This document shows positions 10,456-21,583 of a stretch of DNA of 64,000 bases, piece by piece. The DNA comes from Tridacna crocea. Lineage: Eukaryota > Mollusca > Bivalvia > Cardiida > Cardiidae. Where the stretch lies: the NCBI GenBank assembly GCA_943736015.1, contig OX031070.1, positions 40,416,173 to 40,480,172 of the forward strand, written 5' to 3'. The notes beneath the pieces were generated by a model that saw nothing but the letters and a program-made list of their open reading frames with translations, made no database searches and had not been told where the DNA came from. Numbering within the stretch: position 1 is the first letter of the stretch; each line of letters starts with the position of its first letter. The translations under genes and the position numbers were made by a program.

Positions 10456-10640
10456 ATTAGCCCTTTACCAAACAGCCCCTGGTTTTTATGACCCCTAGAC
10501 AAAAGCCTTTTGAAAACATTGTTCGAAAAGGAGAAAAATGCTGGTGACCAGCATTTTCTCCTTTTCCAACAACGTTTTCTCCTTTTCCAACAATGTTGTC
10601 CAAATTTGACACACTAAACTACCTTTTGATTGGCTGAAAT
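10456..10640 (+). mobile_element. Family A MITE, 3' truncated, with duplicated arm segment
   Basis: CCCTTTACCAAACAGCCCCTG...GCTGGTGACCAGC; the right-arm segment CTCCTTTTCCAACAA occurs twice in tandem and the right end is lost. Confidence 0.75.
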
Positions 10641-10680
10641 GACATCAGGCAGCAGAAAGGTCAATGCTTTGGTCCGTTTT

Positions 10681-11290
10681 TAGCTCATCTGAGCACAAGG
10701 TGCTCAAGGGGAGCTCTTATAATCACAATTTGCTCGTCGTGCGTTGTGCGTCATCAACAATTCTTTAAACATCGCCTCCTCCTAAACCGCTAGGCCAATT
10801 TGGATCAAACTTTGCTGGAATTACGAGGTTCTCTTTAGAAAAAGTTCACAGAATTTGATTCCATTACAAACTCTTATTGCCATGGCAACCAAATAGAATT
10901 TTCTAAGAAATTCTTTAAATATCTTCTCATCTGAAACTGTTGGGTCAGAATTTGAATTATTTCACAGCTATGTTCCTTGGGTGACTCTTCAAACACTGTC
11001 CCTGAAATTTTGACCTGTCGAAAAACATGGCCTTGGTGGCGGTGGGGGGGCCTTTTTGTGTGCGGCGGTGTCAACATCTCCTCCTCCAAAACAGCTCAGT
11101 TTATTTGGATCAAACTTGGCTGATATGTTCTTGCGAGGTCTTCTCCAAAAAATGTCCACAGAATTTGATTCCATCAAAAACTATGGTAGCCATGACAACT
11201 ACATGGAATTTTCCAAATCCGCCAAGGATTTAGGAGGAGAAGCTGTTTAAAGAATTCCTAATGCCGCACCACAGATGATGCATGATCCTA
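10681..11290 (-). repeat. Bivalve-type dispersed repeat
   Basis: Starts TTAGCTCATCTGAGCACAAG and contains two ~350-bp related halves, each with TTTGGATCAAACTT(T/G)GC, CACAGAATTTGATTCCAT and a (C/T)GCCATGGCAACC-like block. A repeat type I associate with bivalve genomes; it lies 3' of MIF. Confidence 0.7.
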
Positions 11291-11466
11291 AAAGATCCCC
11301 TTAAGCATGTTGAAAAATGTTGAAAATGGTGTTAAAAATCATACAATCCATCAATCAACCACTCAATACAGAACAACTAATATATATACATGTTCATCGA
11401 GGCAAAGTCTGTATTCTGTCCAACAGATACTAAACACTTCAAACAAAGGAAAATGGTTGACACAAT

Positions 11467-14400
11467 TCAAAATGTTGTTCCATTGAAGCCACAATCAGGT
11501 CTGGGAATGTCATAGAAGTTGATATAAAATCTGTAAATGATAAAAAAAAAAAAATGAGCAGTTACTTTAACCATTACAACCCTCCAATCACAATTTGTAT
11601 TCTTTAGTCATTTACCAGATAATGATATTTTAACCCTTTACTCCATAGATACTCGTTTTTATGCATTGGAAAACATTGTGGCAAAAGGTGAAATTGCTCA
11701 TGATGAGCAATTTCACCTTTTGTCACAATGTTTTTGATGCTATCAAAAGGTGTCCTATACACATGTATAAAAAAAGGTTTCATCCTTGCTGTTAATTTGG
11801 GTCAATTAGAGATACCATAGAAATGCCTTATGGGGTAAAGGGTTAAACTTGTCCAAAAGTAAAATTGTTTACAGACAATATATGTTGTAAAAACACTTGT
11901 AGTGAGATTTCTTTTGACGCAGTAGAAAATCCTGTGGAAAAATGAGAAAATGTTGGTACAAGCATTTTCTCCTTATTCCATGTTTTCGAAAACTTTTTTT
12001 TTCCTTTTTCCAAAGATTCATCAAAAATAAAAAAGACTATTTGTTAGAGGGTTAACTCTACCAGATTATAATATTTAGGGCTTGTGCATACTGAAAGCAC
12101 TGGATGTTAGACACTAACGTCTATGCGGTGTCCTATAAACATTGTGAATGTCAAAAGCGTTCATAACATTTTTACCCTTTCTCAAAGTAAATTCCATCGC
12201 ACTGAACACATTTCATGTGGCACTTAACCCACATATCATACACGTTTCTACACCATTCACTCTCTAGCTTCCTCATGACATTTAGTATTGCCCTTTCTAC
12301 ACCATTCACTCTCCCTTTTAACTTTTAATGGCTACTTTTCCCTTACTAATTGACGGATATTTTTCAAAATCAATCAGGTACAGGCTGCTGTACTGATGAT
12401 ATCAATACACAGTATGAGTTTCACGAAAATCTAACCAGAAATGCAGACTTTATTGTATAAGCAAGAATGTAAAATTTTCAATCTGAAATGACTACTTTTA
12501 CTTTATTGATTACCAGATTTTTTCCAAAATAAATATGAATCAAGCTGTTGATGACATAAGCAAACTGCAAGTTTCATGCAAATCTATTCACAAATGCAGA
12601 CTTTGGCCCATAACCAAGTCATAATAAATTTTCAACTTTAAATGGCTACTTTTCCTTTACTGATTGTCTGATTTTTTTGCAAATCAATAGAGTTTGAGCT
12701 ATTGATGATACAGAGAAACTGCAAGTTTCACGAAAGTCTGATCACAAATGCAGACTTTATCACATAAACAAGAACAAGAGGGCCATTATGGCCCTGAATC
12801 GCTCCATTCATGAAGTGTTCATAACCCTGAAAAAGAGGGCTTTTGAAAACAATGAACAATGTCGGGCAATAGAAGCAGGTTTTTTCATTGGCATAAAAGG
12901 TAAAGTTCTTGGAAAAAAAACCTGAATGACAGAAATCTTACATTGAAATTAAAATTCCAATATGTGTGCATAATTATTAACACCAAAATGAATCACTCTC
13001 TCCGAAAACTGAATAATTTCTATCAAAAAACTTCCACATCTGGCACCGATCATGTATCACTGCAGTTTGATAATCAAGGGAGGTAAATAGTAACAAGCTT
13101 TATTCTTTACAACTAGTCACTTCCCTTGATTAATGTTTAAATTGAAGTGACTACATATGAAAGCCCATGTTAAACTTGTGAGCCCTGGAATAGAGCCAAT
13201 TTTGACCCCAGGCCTATAATATGAAGACAGTTGTTAAAGGTCCATTAAATAAAGCTAAATGCCTAATGTAGTAGCCCTGGGCCTTGTGGTTTCAGAGAAA
13301 AAGATTTTTAAAAATGTTCATTTTTTTTTTTTCAGTTTTGTTGCCATGGCAACCAGAGATTTTGAGTGAATCAAATTCTTTTAACAAATTCTGAACAGGA
13401 CCATGGCAGGATTATTTCTGTGTTTCAGAGAAGAAGATGTTTGAAATAAAAGTTAACACGTGGACGCATGCACACACACACAACGGACACCGGGCCATGA
13501 CATAAGCCCGCTGGCCTTCAGCCAGTGGCGCTAAAAAGACTAACAGATGGACAGGCAACAAAAACCAAGTCATGACATAAGCTCTGCTGGCCTTCAGCCA
13601 GTACGCCTAAAAACATTCTACCTTTAAGTCAAATATGAGAAAGTTTGTTAAAACATTATCAAGAATAAGCAATGTCTACCTATTTTTAGGGATGCCGAGT
13701 TTAGTCTCAATGAAGTCCCCTATTGCGCTGGCATGTTTTTTATTCTTTTCTCCTAACGCTCCAATACTTGTCACCTGTGAGAACAAAACTATTGGAATGA
13801 ATGGTATTTTACGTTATCTGAATGAATGGTATTTTATACAATGTCATCATTATTTAGCCATACAAAATGACAGCAATACCTCATTTGTTTGTGTGTTTCC
13901 TAGGTCTTACCTTTTAAAACTCTTTACCACACGAGAAATTTAAGACCGGTCCAAATTGAAAGTATTTGCAGAGGACAAAATAATTATATGACTGAAACAT
14001 GGAAATTTTGTTTGGGAAGGATAGAAAACATTGTGGGAAAAGGAGAAAATGCTGGTTGCCAGCATTTTCTACTTTTCACAAAATGTTTTCAAATGGGTTC
14101 TTTCTCAGGGTTGTTAAAAGTCTGGATCATGTGGTAAACAATTAAGTACTGGTATCTTGTCCAAGGAGACTCCAATCAAAGACCCAATGCCTCTTTGGAG
14201 GATTAAATATGAGACTTACACACTACAAGTCCTACACCTTAACCACTGAAAAATCCACACATAGTCACTGAATTTGAACTGTTAGTAGATGTTTTTCAAC
14301 ATGTCTTGTTAATTCTGGTTTTTTCCAGTATTTTCTCCTTTTCCCTCAATGTTTTCAAAAGTTTTTTTCTCAGGGTTGTTAAAAACCGTCATTGTGTGGT

Positions 14401-16805
14401 AAAGGGTTTCCTTAGTGAATGTGCAGTAAAGTGAAATTACGTAAAATACACCTTTCAATAGAGCTGCGTGTAAGTTAACATCATAGTTAACTTATGGGTT
14501 AAATCTATACTAATCTTTATTAATTAACTATTAGATATATAGAAGTTATTATACATGGAAACCATCCATGCGATACTAATCACATTTCTTACTTTGTATA
14601 GTATACAGGTCATGACCCTGGCTTAATACGCCTTGACCCCCTGATCAATACAGTTGACCTCGTATCACTATTGATGACCTGCAACCAATAAAGAAATCCT
14701 TAAACATAATTGGTCAAAAGTTCGGTCGAATGAGTGTCTGCGCTTACTTTTAACCAATCACGTTCAAGGATTTCTGTATTGGTCGAGGGTCATCAATATT
14801 AATACAAGGTCAACTACTGACCGGAGGTCAAGTTGTTTTATGCCGGTGTCATGACCTGTATAGTTTAGTTTAAACATATTTATTTTACATCGATTGAGAA
14901 ACAAGTTCCTACAACTTATACTAATCTCTCTCGATTCTGCTTCCTGGGAACTACACCAGTACTCGCGCCGAATGTGTGGGCCATTGGAAAATCCCAAAGT
15001 TGACACCCGCTTCCAGGTATCGAACTCAGGACCCTTAGGTTATGAGGCTGACGCTCTGCCTCACGGCCACGGACACCACACGACCTGTATACTATACGAA
15101 GTAAGAAATTTGACTAGTAAACCCTATTTTCACTTCTCTTAGGTTGTCATATTGATTCTGGGCCAACAGTTAATTAATAAAAATGTCATTGATCTAGTGA
15201 TTTCGTATTGGCCCAATTACAGGTCCTCGTTCAGCTCTATTGGCCCAAAACCTTCAGGCCAATAAGGGTGACCTCGGACCTGTAAGAGGGCCAATATGAA
15301 ATCACTTGATTAATAACATTATAATACCAACTTGCAGTGAACCACAAGGATCTGTTGTTCCACCATGACACATCATCTGATCAGGAACCACTCTTGTTGT
15401 GACATACTGAAAGAAAAATTCAACTATTTACCAAAATTACAAATTTTCAGACTTAAAGTGCCCTTCACAACTTAGTCATTGCATTACTTTTTGTGGCCTG
15501 TGTAGGTCTGTGACCTGTGTAGATCAAGACAAAACTGCACAAAAAATGCACTTTTATCTTCACTATCTACTTTGCAAAAATGTTAAATACACGAGCAACC
15601 TAAATATTTTGTTTTAGATGGGTCTTATTCCAACACTGAAGCTACCATTTAAGTTTACTTGATACTCTAAAGGGTTAACAAGTTTCTAATAATATGATAT
15701 ACACCCTTTTTTTAATACAGACCTGCATAAATCTAAATCCAAAAGTGTGAAATCAAATGGATTTTGTTTGAAATATTGATCATGATTGAACTTTAAATTT
15801 GTGTAGATTTACATTTGAGACAAACACTTTTCTAATGCCTAGGTCACAAATAAAATGGGCGCTGGGAGATTTCTTCAAACTTTGCTGATTCAAAATTTTG
15901 AGACATTGTGCTTGCGCCATACGATTTTAAGACATTTTACTCAAGCAGTCATAAATGAAACGGGCATCGGATGGCAGTTGCTTGGGAAATGTCTGCGTGC
16001 CTTTTTCAGTTCAGAAAGGCACTGGGCGGCAACCGGACAGTCATCAGCCTGCGACCAGACGCCCAAAGAACGGCAACCTGACGGACATCTTTTGAACTCT
16101 TTGCCGCTGTCCGGCTAGTTACAAAGGCGTTTCATACGGTCCGAGGATGACACACCTCTGTAGCCACCTTTTGACCCACATAGTCCTCACTTTGCGACCT
16201 TACCCAGCACCCTGCTAATCGTAAATAGCAGCAGCTGCTATTGCATTTCTCTTCCTTCAGAGAGCAGCTTGCAATCTCTATTGATGAAGAAGCTGCAATC
16301 TCTATTAATGAAGAAGAAGATTCAACAGATTTTGTGGTAGTATAAGCGCCATTTTCGCTTCAGAACTGATAAGTTATAATGAGGTGAGACATCAATATAC
16401 ACTTTATAGTATAGTATATGTTTGCCATCTGGTCGCCATCCAGAAAGAATTAACAACATCAATTCCGCATGTCGATCTAACGGTCACTGGACAGTGACCA
16501 GATGAACATTTATAATCGGGCGGTGCCCGCTTTGGGTCTAACCGCACCTTGGTGGAGGCAGTTTGGTCACCGTATGGATGCAGTCTGGTTGCAAGGCAAT
16601 TTGGAGATAAACGTTTCATAAAAATCAGCCCTTCAGACTGAAGGTAATCTAGGACAAGAATCGCGAAAACCCATTGCAGCAACTGATCCACACTGACCTG
16701 TTCGGGTTTTCCCAGCTCTTCGGAAATAAATTTCGAAGCTTCAAGAAGGAAGTTTTCTGGGATTTTTTCCTTAGGTGTTGTCACGAAAATAGTAAATGTT
16801 GGCAT
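11467..16805 (-). CDS. MIF: Macrophage migration inhibitory factor (MIF), complete, 4 exons, 113 aa
   Basis: Exons on the minus strand: 16805-16698 (MPTFTIFVTTPKEKIPENF...GKPEQ), 15406-15332 (YVTTRVVPDQMMCHGG...GSLQ), 13774-13680 (VTSIGALGEKNKKHAS...GIPKN) and 11530-11467 (FYINFYDIPRPDCGFNGTTF-stop). Phases match and total 342 nt, 113 aa plus stop; MIF is normally 113-118 aa. Pro2 (the catalytic N-terminal proline once Met is removed), Lys33, Ser64-Ile65 and the Tyr95/Asn97 region of the tautomerase pocket are present. The vertebrate CXXC thiol motif is reduced to one Cys (Cys57; position 60 is Leu). The first exon is 36 codons, as in human MIF. MIF is a small cytokine-like tautomerase, in molluscs usually linked to innate immunity. 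Introns carry an A MITE, a B MITE, fold-back elements and a SINE. A family C MITE ends 147 bp upstream of the ATG. Confidence 0.95.
11630..11846 (-). mobile_element. Family B hairpin MITE in MIF intron 3
   Basis: TTAA ends; core GCTCATGATGAGC (symmetric); begins 100 bp upstream (in gene sense) of the last MIF exon. Confidence 0.92.
11900..12055 (-). mobile_element. Family A MITE relic
   Basis: GTGGAAAAATGAGAAAATGTTGG/CAAGCATTTTCTCC core, right TTAA 12052-12055, left end lost. Confidence 0.65.
12330..12775 (+). repeat. Tandem repeat, ~157-bp unit x3
   Basis: Three diverged units, each opening (A)TGRCTACTTTT(C/A)C and containing a (A/T)GTTTCA(C/T)G(A/C)AA(A/G)TCT and AAATGCAGACTTT block. The period resembles the ~160-bp monomers described for bivalve pearl/BIV160-type elements; a sequence comparison is needed to assign it. 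Confidence 0.75.
12776..13615 (+). repeat. Bivalve-type dispersed repeat
   Basis: Opens AACAAGAGGGCCATTATGGC and ends GCTGGCCTTCAGCCAGTACG; contains (T/C)TGTTGCCATGGCAACCAGAG and an ACACACACACAACGGACACC segment. Downstream continuation of the tandem units, all in MIF intron 3. Confidence 0.75.
13914..14145 (-). mobile_element. Family A hairpin MITE in MIF intron 2
   Basis: TTAA ends; core GCTGGTTGCCAGC; starts 140 bp upstream of exon 3 in gene sense. Confidence 0.87.
14150..14410 (-). mobile_element. SINE-like relic followed by family A half-element
   Basis: 14155-14265: CTTGTCCAAGGAGACTCC and a TTAACCACTGAA end, like the SINE at 62455. 14320-14410: right arm of a family A MITE. Confidence 0.5.
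14583..15112. mobile_element. Fold-back MITE split by a SINE
   Basis: The left end CATTTCTTACTTTGTATAGT is mirrored by ACTATACGAAGTAAGAAAT at 15091-15109. Internal arms also fold back (GAAATCCTTAAACAT near 14691 against CAAGGATTTCTG near 14765). A SINE at 14863-15081 interrupts the right end, with GACCTGTATA on both sides. In MIF intron 2. Confidence 0.8.
14863..15081 (-). mobile_element. tRNA-derived SINE with 10-bp target duplication
   Basis: Minus strand carries a tRNA-like head: GGCCGTGAGGCAGAGCG (A box) and GAGTTCGATACC (B box). Target duplication GACCTGTATA at 14853-14862 and 15082-15091. Confidence 0.8.
15182..15320. mobile_element. Small fold-back MITE next to MIF exon 2
   Basis: 45-bp arms 15182-15226 and 15276-15320 (AATGTCATTGATCTAGTGAT... 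and mirror), inner stem CTATTGGCC/GGCCAATAAG. Its right end is ~10 nt from the exon 2 splice donor (15331). Confidence 0.85.
15855..16400. other. MIF intron 1, unassigned
   Basis: Open reading stretches here resemble no known protein. A short direct repeat TGCAATCTCTATT(G/A)ATGAAGAAG occurs at 16270-16315. Confidence 0.4.
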
Positions 16806-16951
16806 GGTTTTATTTCGATTATACGATACTCCCTGTCCAGTAAAATTAAGGTTTGATAACTCTACTTGCTTGAGAAAATCAAAGTACCTCGAATGGTCTC
16901 CGACTTTAATCAAAGGACTGAAAGTCCTGAAAAGCGGATTTGTTGAACTGT

Positions 16952-17178
16952 TTAACCCTTTCCGAAACAAGCCCTGGTTTTTACGTGTCTGCAGTAAAAG
17001 TCTTTTGAAAACACTGTGGGAAAAGGAGAAATTGCTCGTAACGAGAAATTTCTCCTTTTCTCACAGTGTTTTCTACCCTTTTTGAGAACTTTCTGGCATT
17101 TTCTCCAACTCCAAAATTGTCGTCTGCAAACTCTTTCGGTTTGGAGGAGTCCAAAATTTGTCGCTTGGGAAAGGGTTA
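16952..17178 (+). mobile_element. Family C hairpin MITE upstream of MIF
   Basis: TTAA ends; CGAAACAAGCCCTGG terminus; core GCTCGTAACGAGA. It begins 147 bp upstream of the MIF start codon, so in the promoter or 5' leader. Confidence 0.9.
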
Positions 17179-18511
17179 AGCTATGATTAGATGTAATGAA
17201 AATTTTACAAAAATCATGACTCGTAATACATGTAGGCCTATAGCCTAAATACTATGCAAGTACTTAGTAGAGTATGCAAGGAGCAGACCAGGATGGAAAT
17301 TTGCTGGAAACTGACACTTGGACTGACCATACAACAACACATTCTTCTTGCTTTTTTCAATAGTTATTATTGCAACAATGTTTTCAAAGTTGTATTTATT
17401 TCTCCATGAGGTACATTTAGATCTAATGCTTTGATGCTGTAATCTTCACAATTATCTCCATGCTTTTGAATGATGTGATTAAAATTTAAATTTATCTTAA
17501 CATCCGCGTTGTCTACTTTTGGTCCTTATAAGGGGCTCTAATTCTCAACCGAGTAATCTTGAGTTTTAATAATTTCTAAGAAAAATCCTTTTGAAAGCAT
17601 TGTGAGGAATCTACAGGAGACAAGAGCCATCAGAGACGGCTGGGTTATGTTTCCTGAACAAGTGCTTGTCATAAAATGTATGAAATTGGAGAAAATAATC
17701 CAAAGGCAAATGTTACGATGATATTAATTGACAACATATCTACCTGGAGGAAAATGCGCAAACACAAACTGAAATAGAGCTCGACAAACGAATGGGCAGA
17801 CTGACAGCAAAATTCTTTTGAAGAGGATAGTAACTGAAATGTGAAATTTTGAACAGAAAGACAATGGAGAAAAACTGACTCTAACTCTACCATGAAGCCC
17901 CCTTTTCTCCTAGAACGTCTTGAAACATGGAAAAATGACATTTTCTGTTTATCAGTAAGATCTATCTGTTTATGAATTTTGACATTAATACCTGTAATAC
18001 TTTTGGAGTAATAGCCATCACAGACTTGTAGAGGACACTAAGCCTCCTTTAAGCCCCACTTTTCCCTTAAGACAATATTACATAATTGGAATAAATACAA
18101 AAGGTTTGTGATTTGTGGCATTTTTGAATAATAATTCAAATTTGAAATTTCATGAAATTTTTAGCAGTAATGTAGGAGATACGGTATTACATAAAACGAT
18201 TTTATATATGAAGCTCCCTTTTTCCCTGATGCAGACTGAAATTAAGAAACTGTCGCACAGCCTCTGTCCAAATGAGTTTACATATGAAGTTTCATAAAAT
18301 TTGGTCCAGCAGTTATGTTATGGAGAACTGACGAATGGACAAACGGATGTATGCACAGCGTGGCGACCAGAATGTTATCTCCCCCCCCCCCCCCCAAAAA
18401 AAAATTTTTCAGGGAGCATAAAAATGCTGGTAAGCTTCCATTGGTCGACTGCATAGTAGCATACCTAAAATGGGCAAGTCTAAAGCTTTGTCATCTGGTA
18501 AAGAGTTAGCA
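17179..18511. other. Intergenic between MIF and the next repeats
   Basis: 17179-17990: nothing recognised. 17990-18370: bivalve-type dispersed repeat (GTTATGGAGAACTGACGAAT segment). 18371-18405: C-run then A-run. 18412-18511: family A half-element relic. Confidence 0.5.
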
Positions 18512-18966
18512 GAGATGGCCACTTAGTCAGGGTTTACTTATTTTTAGAGTTATATTTAAATTTCTACACACAGTATACCTGTGCATGTCAGTACATGTAT
18601 GGCATCTGAAGTGCAGAGTATCATCTGATTGGGATTGAACATTACTGAAATTTAAACCAGATATATAAGAGTTAACTTTTAATGCAATTAATACCATTCT
18701 CAGAGCAACAAATTCATACATTTCTTATTTACATATATACATATTTTTGTTATGTATTTACAATAGTGATAAATGACAGTTCTTATATAAAAAAAACACA
18801 CCCGAAAAGGCACATGCACACAATCTCTACACAAGCAATGTCAACACATACAACACTTTTACAGCTCATAAAGATCAACAGACCTTTTGACACTGTCATG
18901 GGAAAAGATAACTATGGCAATACAAGTATTGTTTCTTTTCTCACAGTCATTGTCATCAATATTTTT

Positions 18967-19195
18967 TTAACCCTTTCCCAAATGACAAACTTTTTGACTA
19001 GACAAAATTCAAAGCATTTGCAGACGACAATTCAACTCTTGCTGAAAAGATGATTTCTGTCTATGATAGGATAGAAAACATTGTGGGAAAAGGAGAAAAT
19101 GCTGGTTACCAGCATTTTCTCCTTTTCCCTCGATGTTTTCAAAAGGCTACTATTCGAGATCCGTAAAAACCAGGGATTGTTTGGGAAAGGGTTAA
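18967..19195 (-). mobile_element. Family A hairpin MITE
   Basis: TTAA ends; near-perfect terminal inverted repeat and core. Confidence 0.92.
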
Positions 19196-19319
19196 AGAGA
19201 TATCCTGACATTTAAACTACATTCAGCTTGGTGGCTGCACTCTCCAATTTCAGTAAATTGGTCATTATTTCCGTCTTGCTGAACTTAATTTACACTTATA
19301 AAAGTGTTCAGCAGATCAT

Positions 19320-19435
19320 ATAATTGTAGACTTATCTATGTGGGAAGTGTTCAAGAATATCGAATGTGACTCAAATGATGGGATTTGGTAGAAAACATTG
19401 TGGTATAAGGGGAACATCCTGGTTAGCAGGGTCAC
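19320..19435 (-). mobile_element. Family A MITE relic
   Basis: GTAGAAAACATTGTGGTATAAG and CTGGTTAGCAGG only. Confidence 0.5.
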
Positions 19436-19613
19436 ACTTGAGGTACCCATGATATGAAGTGTTTCACTTCAAATTTTGCACTCATGACAAAAGCAACATT
19501 ATAATTATAATTTATTTGTTTTAGGTATAATATCTTTTTGAACATTATTTCAATGAAATCAATGCAATAGCTATTTTATTTAAAATATTTATTTAAAGCA
19601 CTGAGTTTGGGCT

Positions 19614-19843
19614 TTAACCCTATACTAAACAATCCCTGGTTTTTACGACTCTCAGATAGAAGCCTTTAGAAATTATTGTGCGAAAAGGAGAAAATGCTGG
19701 TAACCAGCATTTTCTCCTATTCCCACGAAGTTTTCTATCCTGCTGGAAACAGATTTCAATTTTTGAGTTATATTCACTTTAATCATCTGCAAATGCTTTC
19801 AATTAGGACCTGTCTAAAATGTTGTTGTTTGGTAAAAGATTAA
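19614..19843 (+). mobile_element. Family A hairpin MITE
   Basis: TTAA ends; core intact with a few arm mismatches. Confidence 0.9.
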
Positions 19844-20036
19844 GGTTCCCAGACCAAGAACAAAGACACTAGCAACTCCAATAAGAGTCAAACCCAAAAC
19901 TTCATACTAGCTTATACTGTATACGGTAACCCTCTAAGCCTACCTTCCTGAAAAGTATGTAATATAGATAAAAAACACACCACAACAGACAAGACAATTT
20001 TGTTAACTCGAGTCTTAGATGAAGTCTTCAAGTTTC

Positions 20037-20439
20037 ACTTTTTACCACACAAAGAGATTTTAGACTTGTCCGAATTGAAAGCATTTGCTGATGACAGTTT
20101 CAATGTGACTCATATGAAATGATAGGGTTGAAAACATTTTGGGAAAAGCAGAAAATGTTGGTAACCAGCATTTTCTCCTTTTCCCACAATGTTTTCAAAA
20201 GCCATCTCTTTCACTCTTTACCAAATGACAAAATTTTAGACTGGCCCAAATTGAAAGGACTTGCAGACAAAAAAATAAACCTAACTCAGAAACTGAAATT
20301 TGTTTTCAGCAGGGTATAAAACACTGTGGGAAAAGGAGAAAATGCTGGTATACAAGCGTTTTCTCCTTTTCCCACAATGTTTTCCAAAGGCTTCTCTATA
20401 AGGGTCGTTAAAAGTAGGGATTGTGTGGTAAATGGTTAA
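20037..20439 (-). mobile_element. Two family A MITEs, head to tail
   Basis: 20037-20209 lacks its right terminus and abuts a complete copy 20210-20439 (left TTCA, right TTAA, core GCTGGTATACAAGCG). Confidence 0.85.
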
Positions 20440-20606
20440 CCCGTTAGCAGCTAATAAAATTTTAGGATATAGTTCTAACTTAAAGAATATACAGACTACA
20501 AAATATAATTATGAGATTCACATGATTAACATTTGGCATTTTAAAACATGGAGAAACTGCTTCACTTTCCCGCCATATTCTCAGAAACCCTCTTCCTATG
20601 GGTTAC

Positions 20607-20784
20607 TTAACCCTTTACCCCATAAGGCATTTCTATGGTATCTCTAATTGACCCTAAATAACAGCAATGATGAAGCCGTTTCTTATGTGTATATGAGACC
20701 TTTTGAAAACATTGTGGCAAAAGGTTTTCCAAAGGCTCCTACAAGGAATATGTAGAAATGAGTATCTATGCAGTAAAGGGTTAA
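20607..20784 (+). mobile_element. Family B MITE lacking the hairpin core
   Basis: TTAA ends and both B termini, but AACATTGTGGCAAAAGG runs straight into TTTTCCAAAGG: the palindrome centre is deleted. Shares TTAA 20781-20784 with the next element. Confidence 0.9.
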
Positions 20785-21014
20785 CTCTTTACTAAACGAC
20801 AAAATTTTGGACTCGTCCGAATTGAAAACACGTACTTGAAGACGACAAAATAAATGCGACTCAGAAATTGAATTTTGATTTTTGGAAGGGCAGAAAACAT
20901 TGTGGGAAAAGGAGAAAATGCTGGTTACCAGCATTTTCTCCTTTTCCCACAATGTTTTCAAAAGCTTTCCTTCTCAAGGTCGTCAAAAGTCGGGATTGTG
21001 TTGTAAAGAGTTAA
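20781..21014 (-). mobile_element. Family A hairpin MITE
   Basis: TTAA ends; perfect core; directly abuts the B element by a shared TTAA. Confidence 0.92.
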
Positions 21015-21037
21015 TCACCAGATTGTGTGGCAGAGGA

Positions 21038-21266
21038 TTAACCCATTACCACACAATCCCTACTTTTGACGCCCCTGAGAAAGAAGCCTTTAGAAAAAAT
21101 TGTGGGAAAAGGAAAATATGCAGGTAACGAGCATTTTCTCCTTTACCCACAATGTTTTCTACCCTTCACAAAACAAATTTCAAATTTTCAGTCACTTTTA
21201 TTTTGTCGTCTGCAAATGCTTTCAATTTGGACTAGTCTTAAATTTTGTCGTTTGGTAATGGGTTAA
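21038..21266 (+). mobile_element. Family A hairpin MITE downstream of the sulfotransferase
   Basis: TTAA ends. Its TTTATT (21198-21203) is the first AATAAA on the minus strand after the sulfotransferase stop codon. Confidence 0.9.
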
Positions 21267-21348
21267 AGCTTTTCAACCCTAAAATTCTGATGGTACTGCT
21301 TTGCAGACATTTGAAGACCATCGTCATGGCACAAAAATTGTCAGTGAT

Positions 21349-21577
21349 TTAACCCTTTCCCAAACAACAAAATTTTAGACTGATCCAAATTGAAAGCACT
21401 TGCAGACAACAAAATTAGTGTTATTCAAAAAGCAAACTTTGTTTCCAGCAGAGAAGAAAACATTGTGGGAAAAGGAGAAAATGCTGGTTACCAGCATTTT
21501 CTCCTTTTCCCACAATGTTTTCAAAAGGATTCTCTCTCAGGGCCGTAAAAACTAGGGATTGTTTGGTAAAGGGTTAA
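21349..21577 (-). mobile_element. Family A hairpin MITE abutting the sulfotransferase stop codon
   Basis: TTAA ends, perfect core hairpin. Begins 6 nt after the TAA at 21584-21586, so it should form the start of the 3'-UTR. Confidence 0.93.
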
Positions 21578-21583
21578 CAGCAT

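Noticed and set aside
16404-16970. 188-codon minus-strand ORF as a single protein
   Set aside because: Only its middle (36 codons from 16805) is coding, as MIF exon 1; the rest is 5' flank and intron 1 read through the donor at 16697.
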